Origin: Leucobacter chironomi DSM 19883
GTDB taxonomy: Bacteria > Actinomycetota > Actinomycetes > Actinomycetales > Microbacteriaceae
Assembly: GCF_000421845.1 (NCBI RefSeq)
Contig: NZ_ATXU01000008.1
Coordinates: 122,097 to 186,096 of the forward strand
Reading direction: 5' to 3'
DNA: 64,000 bases
Below the pieces are notes generated by a model. That model saw nothing but the letters and a program-made list of their open reading frames with translations, was not told where the DNA came from and did no database searches. The first letter of the stretch is position 1. The number at the start of each line of letters is the position of its first letter. This document shows, one piece after another, positions 35,650 to 44,316 of the stretch. Made by a program: the position numbers and the translations under genes.

Positions 35650-37764
35650 ATGGAAACCCAGGAGCTGATCATCCGCGACGAGGCCGTCGAACTGCTGCAC
35701 CGGCTCACCGGCCGGCACGACGCAGAGTTCCACGACGGCCAGTTCGAGGCGATCCACGCGCTCGTCGCCGAACGCCGCCGGGCGCTCGTGGTGCAGCGCA
35801 CCGGCTGGGGCAAGTCCGCAGTCTACTTCGTCGCGACGGCGCTGCTGCGCGCGCGGGGCGCCGGGCCCACGCTGCTCGTCTCCCCGCTGCTCGCCCTGAT
35901 GCGCGACCAGGTCGCGGCGGCCGAGCGCGCGGGTGTGCGGGCGGCCGCGATCAACTCGGCGACGATCGACGAGTGGGACCGCATCGAGCGCGGGCTCGCC
36001 GACGACGAGATCGACGTGCTGCTCGTCTCCCCCGAGCGCCTGAACAATCCGAGCTTCCGGGCGCAGCATCTGCCGGGGCTGCTCGCACGCATGGGCCTGC
36101 TCGTGATCGACGAGGCGCACTGCATCTCCGACTGGGGGCACGACTTCCGCCCCGACTACCGTCGCATCGCGGGGCTCCTGGCCGGTCTCGACCGCGACGT
36201 GCCGGTGCTCGCCACGACGGCGACGGCGAACGCCCGCGTGGTCGACGACGTGGTGGATCAGCTGGGGCACGACGTGCTGACGCTGCGGGGCTCGCTGGCC
36301 CGCGACTCGCTGCGACTGGGCTGCCTGTCTCTGCCCACGCCCCGCGAACGGCTCGCCTGGCTCGTCGCGCACCTGGGCGATCTGCCGGGCAGCGGCATCG
36401 TCTACGCCCTCACGGTCTCGGCCGCCGAGGACACCGCCCGGCTGCTGCACGACGCGGGGTACCGGGTGGCCGCCTACACGGGCCGCACCGACCCAGAGGA
36501 GCGCGAGCGCCTCGAAACCGCCCTCAAGGCGAACGAGGTGAAGGCGCTCATCGCCACGAGCGCTCTGGGCATGGGGTTCGACAAGCCCGACCTGGGCTTC
36601 GTCGTGCACCTCGGCGCACCCTCCTCCCCCGTCGCCTACTACCAGCAGGTCGGCCGCGCGGGCCGCGGCGCGGCGAATGCCGATGTGCTGCTGCTGCCGG
36701 GCTCAGAGGACGCCGCGATCTGGCGGTACTTCGCCACCGCGTCGATGCCCGACCCCGAACGCGCGACCGCCGTGCTCGCCGCCCTCGGCGAGCCCGGCTC
36801 CCCGCCGCTCTCGACCCCGGCACTGGAGGCGCGGGTCGATATCCGGCGCAGTCCGCTGGAGCTGCTGCTCAAGGTGCTCGACGTGGACGGCGCCGTGCGG
36901 CGGGTCTCGGGAGGATGGGTCTCCACCGGCGCGCCCTGGCACTACGACGCGGAGCGCTACGCGCGCATCGCGACCGCCCGCGACGCCGAGCAGCGGTCGA
37001 TGCTCGACTACGAACGAGGCGACCGCTGCCGCATGGAGCTGCTGCAGCACGACCTCGACGACCCGAGCGCGGCGCCCTGCGGCCGGTGCGACGTCTGCGC
37101 GGGGGCGTGGTACCCCACCGAGGTTCCGGCGCGAGTGGCGGAGCAGGCCTCGGGCCAGCTGCAGCGCGTGGGCGTGCCGATCGACCCGCGCAGCACCTGG
37201 CCGACCGGCGCGGATCGCCGCGGCCTCCCGGTAAAGGGGCGCATTCCTGAGACGCAGCGCCCCGCCGCGGGGCGGGCCGTCGCCCGTCTGACCGATCTCG
37301 GGTGGGGCGGGCCACTACGCGAGCTCTTCGCCGCCGGAGCCGGAGACCGCCCCATCGACGAGCGCCTGATGGACGGCGTGATCGCCACCCTGCGCGACTG
37401 GCCGTGGGAGGCGCGGCCTGTCGGCGTCGTCGCGATGCCGTCACTCACCCGGCCGCAGCTGGTCGCCAGCACGGCGGCCGCGATCGCCGAACGCGGCCGC
37501 TTGCCGCTGCTCGGCAGCCTCGACGTCGACGCATCGATCCCCGTGCTCGGCTCCGGTGGCAACAGCGCGTTCAGGCTGGCATCGGTGTGGAACCGCTTCA
37601 GCGTGGGCGCCGAGCTCGCCGCCGCGGTGGCGCAGGCGTCCGGCCCGATCCTGCTCGTCGACGACCTGGTCGACAGCCGCTGGACCCTCACCGTCGCCGC
37701 ACGGGCGCTGCGCGACGCGGGTGCGTCGGCGGTGCTCCCCTTCGCCCTCGCCAGCGTCGGCTAG
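35650..37764 (+). CDS. RecQ-family DNA helicase fused to a C-terminal phosphoribosyltransferase-like domain
   Basis: About 704 residues. The helicase core has Walker A RTGWGKSAV (about 50-58), the LLVIDEAHCISDWGHDFRPDYRR box near 153, ATTATANARV near 193 and YYQQVGRAGRG near 330. A four-cysteine zinc cluster follows (CRMELLQHD...PCGRCDVC, about 458-482). From about 560 a type I phosphoribosyltransferase-like fold appears, with PILLVDDLVDSRWTL near 665-679 as the PRPP loop. The usual winged-helix and HRDC parts are not obvious. DNA unwinding activity is expected; the role of the added domain is unknown. Confidence 0.88.
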   Translation: METQELIIRDEAVELLHRLTGRHDAEFHDGQFEAIHALVAERRRALVVQRTGWGKSAVYFVATALLRARGAGPTLLVSPLLALMRDQVAAAERAGVRAAAINSATIDEWDRIERGLADDEIDVLLVSPERLNNPSFRAQHLPGLLARMGLLVIDEAHCISDWGHDFRPDYRRIAGLLAGLDRDVPVLATTATANARVVDDVVDQLGHDVLTLRGSLARDSLRLGCLSLPTPRERLAWLVAHLGDLPGSGIVYALTVSAAEDTARLLHDAGYRVAAYTGRTDPEERERLETALKANEVKALIATSALGMGFDKPDLGFVVHLGAPSSPVAYYQQVGRAGRGAANADVLLLPGSEDAAIWRYFATASMPDPERATAVLAALGEPGSPPLSTPALEARVDIRRSPLELLLKVLDVDGAVRRVSGGWVSTGAPWHYDAERYARIATARDAEQRSMLDYERGDRCRMELLQHDLDDPSAAPCGRCDVCAGAWYPTEVPARVAEQASGQLQRVGVPIDPRSTWPTGADRRGLPVKGRIPETQRPAAGRAVARLTDLGWGGPLRELFAAGAGDRPIDERLMDGVIATLRDWPWEARPVGVVAMPSLTRPQLVASTAAAIAERGRLPLLGSLDVDASIPVLGSGGNSAFRLASVWNRFSVGAELAAAVAQASGPILLVDDLVDSRWTLTVAARALRDAGASAVLPFALASVG

Positions 37765-37766
37765 CT

Positions 37767-37825
37767 CGCAGGCGAGATGGCGGCCCGCAGGCGAGACGGT
37801 CCGCAGTCGAGACGGTCCGCAGCAG
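37767..37825. repeat. degenerate short tandem repeat
   Basis: CGCAGGCGAGATGGCGGCC, then CGCAGGCGAGACGGTC, then CGCAGTCGAGACGGTC, then a partial unit, directly after the RecQ-PRT stop. The period is 16-19 bases. Confidence 0.6.
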
Positions 37826-37919
37826 TGCTGGCCCGCGGCCCAGGGGTCGCCGGCCGAGAGCGAAACCCCCGGTCCGCCACACCGGTCGAGGGTGCCACCG
37901 CCACGGCCGGCGCCTCGAG

Positions 37920-38927
37920 TCAGACCTGGCAGCCGGGACACCAGTAGAGTTTGCGGGCGCCGAACTCCTCGAGCACGATGTTCGCGCCGCAGCGCTTGCA
38001 GGGGGTGCCCTCCAGCTTGTAGACCCAGTGACGCTCGTCGCGCTCGGCGAGCGCCCGCTGATAGTCCTCACCATCGAGACCGTCGATCGTGATCATCTGG
38101 CCGACCGTGATGCCGATCTCGAGCAGGTGCGCCCAGTCATCCCACAGCTCCTCGAGCACCACGGGATCGAGGGTGTTCGCGGGCGTGTGCGGGTTCAGCC
38201 GCGCACGGAAGAGCATCTCGGCGCGGTACACGTTGCCGATGCCGGCGACGATGGACTGATCCATCAGCACCAGCCCGATCGGGGTCTTCTTCTTACGGGC
38301 GCGCGTCACGAAGCGCTCGCGCTCCGCGGGGGTGTTCGCGTTCGCGGGGTCCGGCCCCAGCTTCTGGATCACCGCGTCGACCTCGGCCGGGGTGAGCACC
38401 TCGCAGGCCGTCGGCCCGCGCAGGTCGGCGCACACGGTATCGGTGAGCAGCCGCACGCGCACCTGCCCGACGGGGTCCGGCGGAAAGGCACCGTTCACCG
38501 CCTCGGCCCGGTCCCGCTCCGCCATGCGCACGTGAGCCACGCGGGAGCGCCGCGGCGCCCCGATCGAGGTCACCGAGTCTTCGCCGGCGCGGTCCACGGG
38601 CCTGTCGACGACGCCCGCCATACCGGTCTGACCGAGCCGGCCGCGGCCGAACTTGGTCGTGTGGATCTGGATGGCGGGGTCCACCTCGACGTCGCCCGCG
38701 AAGTCCCACGCCCCGTAGATGCCGAGGTGCACGCGCAGCCAGCGTCCGCCCTCGAACTCGAGGAACATCTGCTTGCCGACGGCGCGGGCCTCGGTCATCT
38801 CGCGCCCGCTGAGGATCGCCGCCCCCTGGGCGAACCGCCCCTGCGGGCTCGTCACCTCGGGCGCGGTGCCCACGAAGTTGACGCCGAACTGGCGCGCGAT
38901 GCGGTGTACGGAGTGGCCTTCGGGCAC
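37920..38927 (-). CDS. nei: Fpg/Nei-family DNA glycosylase (endonuclease VIII-like)
   Basis: Base-excision repair glycosylase/AP lyase, 335 residues. The start PEGHSVHRIAR puts the catalytic proline second and glutamate third, as in Nei2-type enzymes. QSIVAGIGNVYRAEMLFRARLNP near residue 230 is the helix-two-turn-helix, and the C-terminal zinc finger CKRCGANIVLEEF...YWCPGCQ is intact. A loop of about 40 residues around 110-150 is somewhat long. The GTG start has GGGGGAG upstream. A hairpin separates it from rpiB. Confidence 0.92.
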   Translation of the reverse strand: MPEGHSVHRIARQFGVNFVGTAPEVTSPQGRFAQGAAILSGREMTEARAVGKQMFLEFEGGRWLRVHLGIYGAWDFAGDVEVDPAIQIHTTKFGRGRLGQTGMAGVVDRPVDRAGEDSVTSIGAPRRSRVAHVRMAERDRAEAVNGAFPPDPVGQVRVRLLTDTVCADLRGPTACEVLTPAEVDAVIQKLGPDPANANTPAERERFVTRARKKKTPIGLVLMDQSIVAGIGNVYRAEMLFRARLNPHTPANTLDPVVLEELWDDWAHLLEIGITVGQMITIDGLDGEDYQRALAERDERHWVYKLEGTPCKRCGANIVLEEFGARKLYWCPGCQV

Positions 38928-38957
38928 GGCTCCCCCATTTCTGCTCGGGTCGGACGC

Positions 38958-38980
38958 TCGGGCGGGGTTCGCCCGCCCGA
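38958..38980 (-). terminator. hairpin behind rpiB
   Basis: TCGGGCGGG-GTTCG-CCCGCCCGA, nine-base perfect stem, seven bases after the rpiB stop and before nei. No T tract; a weak terminator or attenuator. Confidence 0.55.
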
Positions 38981-38986
38981 TGAGGC

Positions 38987-39478
38987 TCAGATCTCGTCGA
39001 CCTGCTTGCCCGCGATGGTGCCGGTGCGCTCGTATTCGCCGAGCTGGCCGATGCGGCGCACGTGGCGCTCATCGCCGGTGAACGGCGTGTCGATGAACAG
39101 GTCGATGAAGCGGATCGCATCGGCCACATCGTGCTGACGGGCGCCGATAGAGATCACGTTGGCGTTGTTGTGCTCGCGGGCGAGCTGCGCGGTCGACTCG
39201 TTCCACACCAGAGCGGCGCGGATCCCCTCGACCTTGTTCGCCGCCATCTGCTCGCCGTTGCCCGATCCGCCGAACACCACGCCGAGCGCTTCGACGCCGT
39301 CGCGCTCGTCGCGGGCCACGCCGACGGCGGCGTTGATGCAGAACGACGGGTAGTCGTCGAGCGCGTCGTAGGCCTCGGGCCCATGATCGATGACCTCGAA
39401 CCCGCGGTCGCGCAGGTGCTGCTGCAGCTGCTGGCTGAATTCGAGTCCGGCGTGGTCGGTGGCGACGTGGATACGCAT
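38987..39478 (-). CDS. rpiB: ribose-5-phosphate isomerase B
   Basis: Interconverts ribose 5-phosphate and ribulose 5-phosphate; 163 residues. RIHVATDHAGLEFSQQL near residue 2, GVVFGGSGNGEQMAANKVEGIRAAL near 68, and EHNNANVISIGARQH near 100 match the actinobacterial RpiB form. TAGAAT lies seven bases before the ATG, a likely leaderless promoter. Confidence 0.94.
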   Translation of the reverse strand: MRIHVATDHAGLEFSQQLQQHLRDRGFEVIDHGPEAYDALDDYPSFCINAAVGVARDERDGVEALGVVFGGSGNGEQMAANKVEGIRAALVWNESTAQLAREHNNANVISIGARQHDVADAIRFIDLFIDTPFTGDERHVRRIGQLGEYERTGTIAGKQVDEI

Positions 39479-39556
39479 GGGAACGATTCTATCGGGCCGC
39501 GGACGCGGAGCCCGCGCAGTGCCGGGGCGCGCGCACAGGCCCGCCCCGGCCTGCCT

Positions 39557-40162
39557 TCAGAACTGCGGCCCGGCGGTCCGGCCTCGCTTGAGCTCGTAGA
39601 AGCCGGGCACGCTCGCCGCCGCGACGATGCCGTCCCAGAGCTTGAGCGCGGTCTCGCCGGTGGGCGACGGGGTGACCACGGGACCGAAGAATGCCACACC
39701 GTTCACCGAGATGATCGGCACCCCGACATCGGGGCCCGCGATCGCCATCGCGTGGTCGGTGTTGGCCCGCAGCTGCGCGTCGTTCTGCTCGTCGTCGGCC
39801 GCTGCGGCGAGCGCGGCGGGCAGGTCGAGCGCGGCGAGCGATTCGGCGATGATCACGTCGGTGTCGTCGCGGCCGCCGGGGTGGATGCGGGTGCCGAGCT
39901 CGGTGTAGAGGGCGCCGACCACGGCTTGCCCGTGCGCCACCCGCGCCGCCTCGACGACGCGGCCCATGCGCTTGCCCTGGCGGTGGCCTTCGGCGTGGTC
40001 GCCCGCGTCGTGGCCCTCGTTGAGGATGGCGAGGCTGATGGGGTGCCAGGCGACCTCGAAGCCGCGCGTCTCGGCGACTTCGGCGACCCATCGGCTGGTC
40101 ATCCAGCACCAGGGGCAGATCGGATCGAACCAGAACTCGACATCGGGTGCGGCATTGCTCAT
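39557..40162 (-). CDS. DsbA-like mycothiol-dependent nitroreductase (Rv2466c type)
   Basis: A 201-residue thioredoxin-fold protein without signal peptide. It has VEFWFDPICPWCWMTSRWV with the redox motif CPWC near residues 16-19, EGHRQGKRMGRVVEAA near 58, and the late VPIISVNGVAFFGPVVTP with a cis-proline-like turn. These features fit the mycothiol-dependent reductases studied in mycobacteria, which respond to oxidative stress and reduce nitro compounds. TAGACT six bases before the ATG suggests a leaderless message. Confidence 0.87.
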   Translation of the reverse strand: MSNAAPDVEFWFDPICPWCWMTSRWVAEVAETRGFEVAWHPISLAILNEGHDAGDHAEGHRQGKRMGRVVEAARVAHGQAVVGALYTELGTRIHPGGRDDTDVIIAESLAALDLPAALAAAADDEQNDAQLRANTDHAMAIAGPDVGVPIISVNGVAFFGPVVTPSPTGETALKLWDGIVAAASVPGFYELKRGRTAGPQF

Positions 40163-40325
40163 GGGCCCAGTCTACGGTCCCGGCCGGCCGCCCGGAAGGC
40201 GCGGCCCGGATCCTGAGCCTGCGCAGAGCACGCGGGCATAGGCTTGAGGGGACAGTCATCCGAGTGCGGGCCGATCCTCCGTGAGATCCGGCCCCGGCAC
40301 CGACCGCAACGCCTGAAGGAGCACC

Positions 40326-42914
40326 GTGTCCGGAGAGAACCTGACCCGCGTCGAAGCGCGCGAGCGCGCGAGCATCGTCACCACCGAGAGCTACGAGGTC
40401 GCCCTCGACCTCACGACCGGGGCGGAGACCTTCGCCGCGGTCACGACGGTGCGCTTCGCGGGACGCGCGGGGGCCTCGACGTTCATCGATCTCATCGCGG
40501 AATCGGTGGAGAGCGTCGAGCTGAACGGCCGCTCGCTCGACCCCGCCTCGGTGTTCGGCGATTCCCGGGTGCAGCTGCCTGAGCTGGCCGAGCAGAACGT
40601 GCTGCGGATCGCGTCGACCCAGCGCTACATGAACACGGGCGAGGGCCTGCACCGCTTCGAGGATCCCGCCGACGGCGAGGTGTACCTCTACTCCCAGTTC
40701 GAGGTGCCCGACTCCCGGCGCATGTTCGCCGTGTTCGAGCAGCCCGATCTCAAGGCGACGTTCCAGTTCACGATCACGGCGCCCGCGCGATGGCAGGTCG
40801 TGAGCAATCAGCCGACGCCCGAGCCCTGCGCGGCGGGCGCGAAGGCCGGCGCGCAGGGCGAGAGCTGGCCAGAGCAGGCGATCGCCACCTGGAGCTTCGA
40901 GCCCACGCCCGTGATGTCGAGCTACATCACGGCGCTCGTCGCCGGCCCGTACCGGGTGGTGCGCAGCGAGCTCACGAGCCGCGACGGCCGCACCATCCCC
41001 CTCGGCGTGTTCTGCCGCGAGTCGTTGGGCGAGCACCTCGACGCCGACTACATCTTCGAGAAGACCCGAGAGGGCTTCGCGTTCTTCGAGGAGCAGTTCG
41101 ACTACCCGTACCCCTTCGACAAGTACGATCAGCTCTTCGTCCCCGAATACAACATGGGCGCAATGGAAAACGTGGGCGCGGTGACCTTCACCGAGGCGTA
41201 CGTGTTCCGCAGTCAGGTCACCGATGCGATGCGCGAGCGCCGCGTGGTGACGATCCTGCACGAGCTGGCGCACATGTGGTTCGGCGATCTCGTGACGATG
41301 CGCTGGTGGAACGACCTGTGGCTCAACGAGTCGTTCGCCGAGTACATGTCGACACTCGGCGTGGCCGAGGCGACCGAGTGGAGCGACTGCTGGACGACCT
41401 TCGCGGCCTCCGAGAAGTCGTGGGCGTACCGGCAGGATCAGCTGCCCTCGACGCACCCGATCGTCGCCGAGATCCGCGACCTCGAAGACGTGCTCGTCAA
41501 CTTCGACGGCATCACCTACGCGAAAGGCGCCTCGGTGCTCAAGCAGCTGGTCGCGTGGGTGGGGCGCGAGCCGTTCATGCGCGGTGTGCACGACTACTTC
41601 GTGAAGCACCACCACTCCAACACCGAGCTCACCGATCTGCTCACCGAGCTGGAGGCGCAGAGCGGCCGCGATCTCGCCGAGTGGTCGAAGCTGTGGCTCG
41701 AGACCGCGGGTGTCAACACGCTGCGCCCGGTGTTCGAAATCGACGAGGCGGGCCGCTACACCTCCTTCGCCATCGAGCAGACCGCGATCGCCGAGTACCC
41801 CACGATCCGCCCGCACCGCATCGCGGTGGGCCTCTACTCCTCGGCGGACGGCGCCCTGCAGCGGGTGCACCGCATCGAGCTCGACGTCGACGGCGTCCGC
41901 ACCGAGGTGCCCGAGCTGGTGGGTGCCGAGCAGCCCGAGCTGCTGCTGCTCAACGACGACGACCTCAGCTACGCGAAGATCCGCCTCGACGAGCGCTCGC
42001 TCGACACGGCCGCGGCGCGCCTCGGCGCCATCGACGATTCGCTGGCTCGCGCGCTCGTGTGGGGCACGCTGTGGGACGCGACCCGCGACGCCGAGTTCCC
42101 GGCATCGCGCTTCGTCGACATCGTGCTCGCGCACATCGGCCGCGAGACCGCGTCGACGACGCTGCGCACGGTGCTCGGTCAGCTGCTGCTCGCCGCTGCG
42201 AGCTACGTGGATCCCGCGCAGCGCGACGCCTCGCTCACCCGCGTCGCCGAGGGCCTGCGCGAGCTCGCCGAGACGGCGGAGCCGGGCTCGGACGCCCAGT
42301 TCCAGTTCGTGAAGGCGTTCGCGCAGCTGGCAGCGAGCGAGGCCGACCTCGACCGGGTGCAGGGTCTGCTCGACGGTTCCGCACCGCTCAACGGCCTCGA
42401 CATCGACACGGACCTCAGCTGGGAGCTGCTGACCTCCCTCGCGGCCGGAGGACGCGCGGACGAGGATCGCATCGCCCGTCAGCTCGAAACCGACCGCACC
42501 GCCAACGGCAACCAGTCCGCGGCGCATGCGCGCGCGGCGCTGCCGAGCGCGGCTGACAAGCAGCGCGCGTGGGCGTCGGTGTTCGATGACAGCGACAAGC
42601 CCAACGCGATCGTGCGCGCGACCGGCGCGGGCTTCACGCGAGCCCACGATCTCGCACTGCTCGAGCCCTTCGTCGACCGCTTCTTCGCGGCGCTGCTGCC
42701 TGTGTGGGAGTCGCGCAGCTACGCGATCGCCGAGGAGCTGATCGACGGCTTCTACCCGGCTCCGCTCGCGAACGCCGAACTGGCCGAGACGACCCGCGCC
42801 TGGCTCGACGCTCACCCGGATGCACCGGCCGCGCTGCGCCGCATGATCGTCGAGCACCTGTCCGGCGTCGAGCGCGCACTGAGCGCGCAGCGGGCCGACA
42901 GGGAGGCCCGATGA
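40326..42914 (+). CDS. pepN: aminopeptidase N
   Basis: M1-family zinc aminopeptidase, 862 residues, cytoplasmic. The substrate-anchoring GAMENVG lies near residue 278 and the zinc site HELAHMWFGD near 312, with the second-ligand region NESFAEYMS about 20 residues on. The long C-terminal helical domain is complete. The GTG start follows GAAGGAGCACC. Its stop overlaps the mechanosensitive channel gene (ATGA), giving a pepN-mscS-glbO operon. Confidence 0.96.
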   Translation: MSGENLTRVEARERASIVTTESYEVALDLTTGAETFAAVTTVRFAGRAGASTFIDLIAESVESVELNGRSLDPASVFGDSRVQLPELAEQNVLRIASTQRYMNTGEGLHRFEDPADGEVYLYSQFEVPDSRRMFAVFEQPDLKATFQFTITAPARWQVVSNQPTPEPCAAGAKAGAQGESWPEQAIATWSFEPTPVMSSYITALVAGPYRVVRSELTSRDGRTIPLGVFCRESLGEHLDADYIFEKTREGFAFFEEQFDYPYPFDKYDQLFVPEYNMGAMENVGAVTFTEAYVFRSQVTDAMRERRVVTILHELAHMWFGDLVTMRWWNDLWLNESFAEYMSTLGVAEATEWSDCWTTFAASEKSWAYRQDQLPSTHPIVAEIRDLEDVLVNFDGITYAKGASVLKQLVAWVGREPFMRGVHDYFVKHHHSNTELTDLLTELEAQSGRDLAEWSKLWLETAGVNTLRPVFEIDEAGRYTSFAIEQTAIAEYPTIRPHRIAVGLYSSADGALQRVHRIELDVDGVRTEVPELVGAEQPELLLLNDDDLSYAKIRLDERSLDTAAARLGAIDDSLARALVWGTLWDATRDAEFPASRFVDIVLAHIGRETASTTLRTVLGQLLLAAASYVDPAQRDASLTRVAEGLRELAETAEPGSDAQFQFVKAFAQLAASEADLDRVQGLLDGSAPLNGLDIDTDLSWELLTSLAAGGRADEDRIARQLETDRTANGNQSAAHARAALPSAADKQRAWASVFDDSDKPNAIVRATGAGFTRAHDLALLEPFVDRFFAALLPVWESRSYAIAEELIDGFYPAPLANAELAETTRAWLDAHPDAPAALRRMIVEHLSGVERALSAQRADREAR

Positions 42915-43840
42915 CGGGATTCCGGCTCGAAGGCGTCGAGGACGTTCCCGAAGCAGTCGGGAACGCCTTCGTCGACTTCCTGACGACCTATCAGGTGCCG
43001 CTGCGCATCCTGCTCATCATCGTCGTCGCGATCGTGCTGAACTGGGCGCTGCGACGCGTGCTCATGCGCACGGTGACCCGCATCGTGCAGGGGGTGAAGC
43101 GCGCGCAGGACGTCGACACGACATCCGAGATCCAGGCCGCCCCGTATGTGAACGCGCGCGCTGTGCAGCGCACCCGCACCCTCGGCACCGTGGGCCGCGC
43201 GATCATCACCTGGGTGGTCGTGGTGATCGCGCTGATCCTGGTGCTCTCCGAGCTGGACGTGAATGTCGGCGCGCTCGTCGCCTCGGCGGGCATCGTGGGC
43301 GCGGGGCTCGCCTTCGGCGCGCAGAACATCGTGAAGGACATTCTGAACGGCATCTTCATGGTGTTCGAGGATCAGCTCGGCGTTGGCGACATCGTCACGA
43401 TCGGCGAGGTCAGCGGCACCGTGGAGGACGTGGGGATTCGCGTCACCCAGGTGCGCGCGATGGACGGCACGCTGTGGTTCGTGCGCAACGGCGAGATCCT
43501 CACTCTCGGCAACTCCTCTCAAGGGTGGGGCCGCGCGGTGATCGACGTCACGGTGCGCGCCGACAGCGACCTCGCGAAGGTCGAGCGGGTCGCGCTCGAC
43601 ACCGCGAAGGGCCTGATGCACGACCCCGCCACGGCCCGCAAGATCTCGGGCGAGCCCGAGGTGTGGGGTGTGGAGAGCGCGTTCGGCGACCGCGCCACTC
43701 TGCGCCTCGCCGTGCGCACCCGCCCCGAGGCGCAGTGGGCGGTGCAGCGGGCGCTGCGCGCCGCGCTGATCCGCCGTTTCAACGACGAGGGCATCCAACT
43801 CGCGACCGAGCTGCCGAAGTATCCGGGAGGCACCGCATGA
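42911..43840 (+). CDS. MscS-family mechanosensitive ion channel
   Basis: Small-conductance channel that releases solutes on hypo-osmotic shock; 309 residues. Membrane helices at about 25-45 and 90-112 precede the pore-lining helix ALVASAGIVGAGLAFGAQNIVKDILNGIFMVFED near residues 117-150, which is the MscS signature, and then the cytoplasmic beta domain (VGDIVTIGEVSGTVEDVGIRVTQVRAMDG). It is coupled to pepN and glbO by ATGA overlaps on both sides. Confidence 0.92.
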   Translation: MTGFRLEGVEDVPEAVGNAFVDFLTTYQVPLRILLIIVVAIVLNWALRRVLMRTVTRIVQGVKRAQDVDTTSEIQAAPYVNARAVQRTRTLGTVGRAIITWVVVVIALILVLSELDVNVGALVASAGIVGAGLAFGAQNIVKDILNGIFMVFEDQLGVGDIVTIGEVSGTVEDVGIRVTQVRAMDGTLWFVRNGEILTLGNSSQGWGRAVIDVTVRADSDLAKVERVALDTAKGLMHDPATARKISGEPEVWGVESAFGDRATLRLAVRTRPEAQWAVQRALRAALIRRFNDEGIQLATELPKYPGGTA

Positions 43841-44277
43841 CCGAGCCGCAACCGCCGCAGCCCCGGCTGACGCTCCGGTCCGGAGCCGAGGGGCCCGCCG
43901 TGACCGACACCCTGTGGGCGCAGGTGGGCGGAACCGACACCTTCGAGCGCATCGTGCGCCGCTTCTACGACGGGGTGCGCGAGGACCCGCTGCTCGCGCC
44001 GATGTACCCCGACGCCGACTGGGAAGGCGCGATCTGGCGCCTGCGCACCTTCCTGGAGCAGTACTGGGGCGGGCCCACCGCCTACTCGGAGGAGCGCGGG
44101 CACCCGCGGCTGCGCATGCGGCACGCACCGTTCCCGGTCACCCCGGATGCGAAGGAGCGCTGGCTGCGGCACATGCACGCCGCGCTCGACGCGGCCGAAC
44201 TCCCGCCGATGCACGACACTGCGTTCCGCGACTACATCGAACGCGCAGCGCTCGCGATGGTCAACCGCTTCGAGTGA
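43837..44277 (+). CDS. glbO: truncated haemoglobin, group II (trHbO)
   Basis: A 146-residue haem protein. The family core TFERIVRRFYDGVREDPLLAPMYP begins near residue 33. RLRTFLEQYWGGPTAYSEERGHPRLRMRHAPFPV near 68-101 contains the WGGP motif and the proximal histidine of group II globins. It likely binds oxygen or scavenges reactive nitrogen species. It is the last gene of the pepN-mscS-glbO operon; the same order occurs in other actinobacteria. Confidence 0.92.
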   Translation: MTEPQPPQPRLTLRSGAEGPAVTDTLWAQVGGTDTFERIVRRFYDGVREDPLLAPMYPDADWEGAIWRLRTFLEQYWGGPTAYSEERGHPRLRMRHAPFPVTPDAKERWLRHMHAALDAAELPPMHDTAFRDYIERAALAMVNRFE

Positions 44278-44282
44278 TCCGG

Positions 44283-44316
44283 TGATGCGGATCCCGGCCG
44301 CCCGAGGTCCGCATCA
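44283..44316. terminator. hairpin between convergent glbO and MFS gene
   Basis: Arms TGATGCGGA and TCCGCATCA around a 16-base loop, six bases after the glbO stop and touching the end of the MFS gene. A bidirectional terminator is likely. Confidence 0.6.

Noticed and set aside
35650..37764. Canonical RecQ
   Set aside because: The C-terminus lacks recognisable RQC/HRDC and carries a PRT-like motif, so I give no gene symbol.
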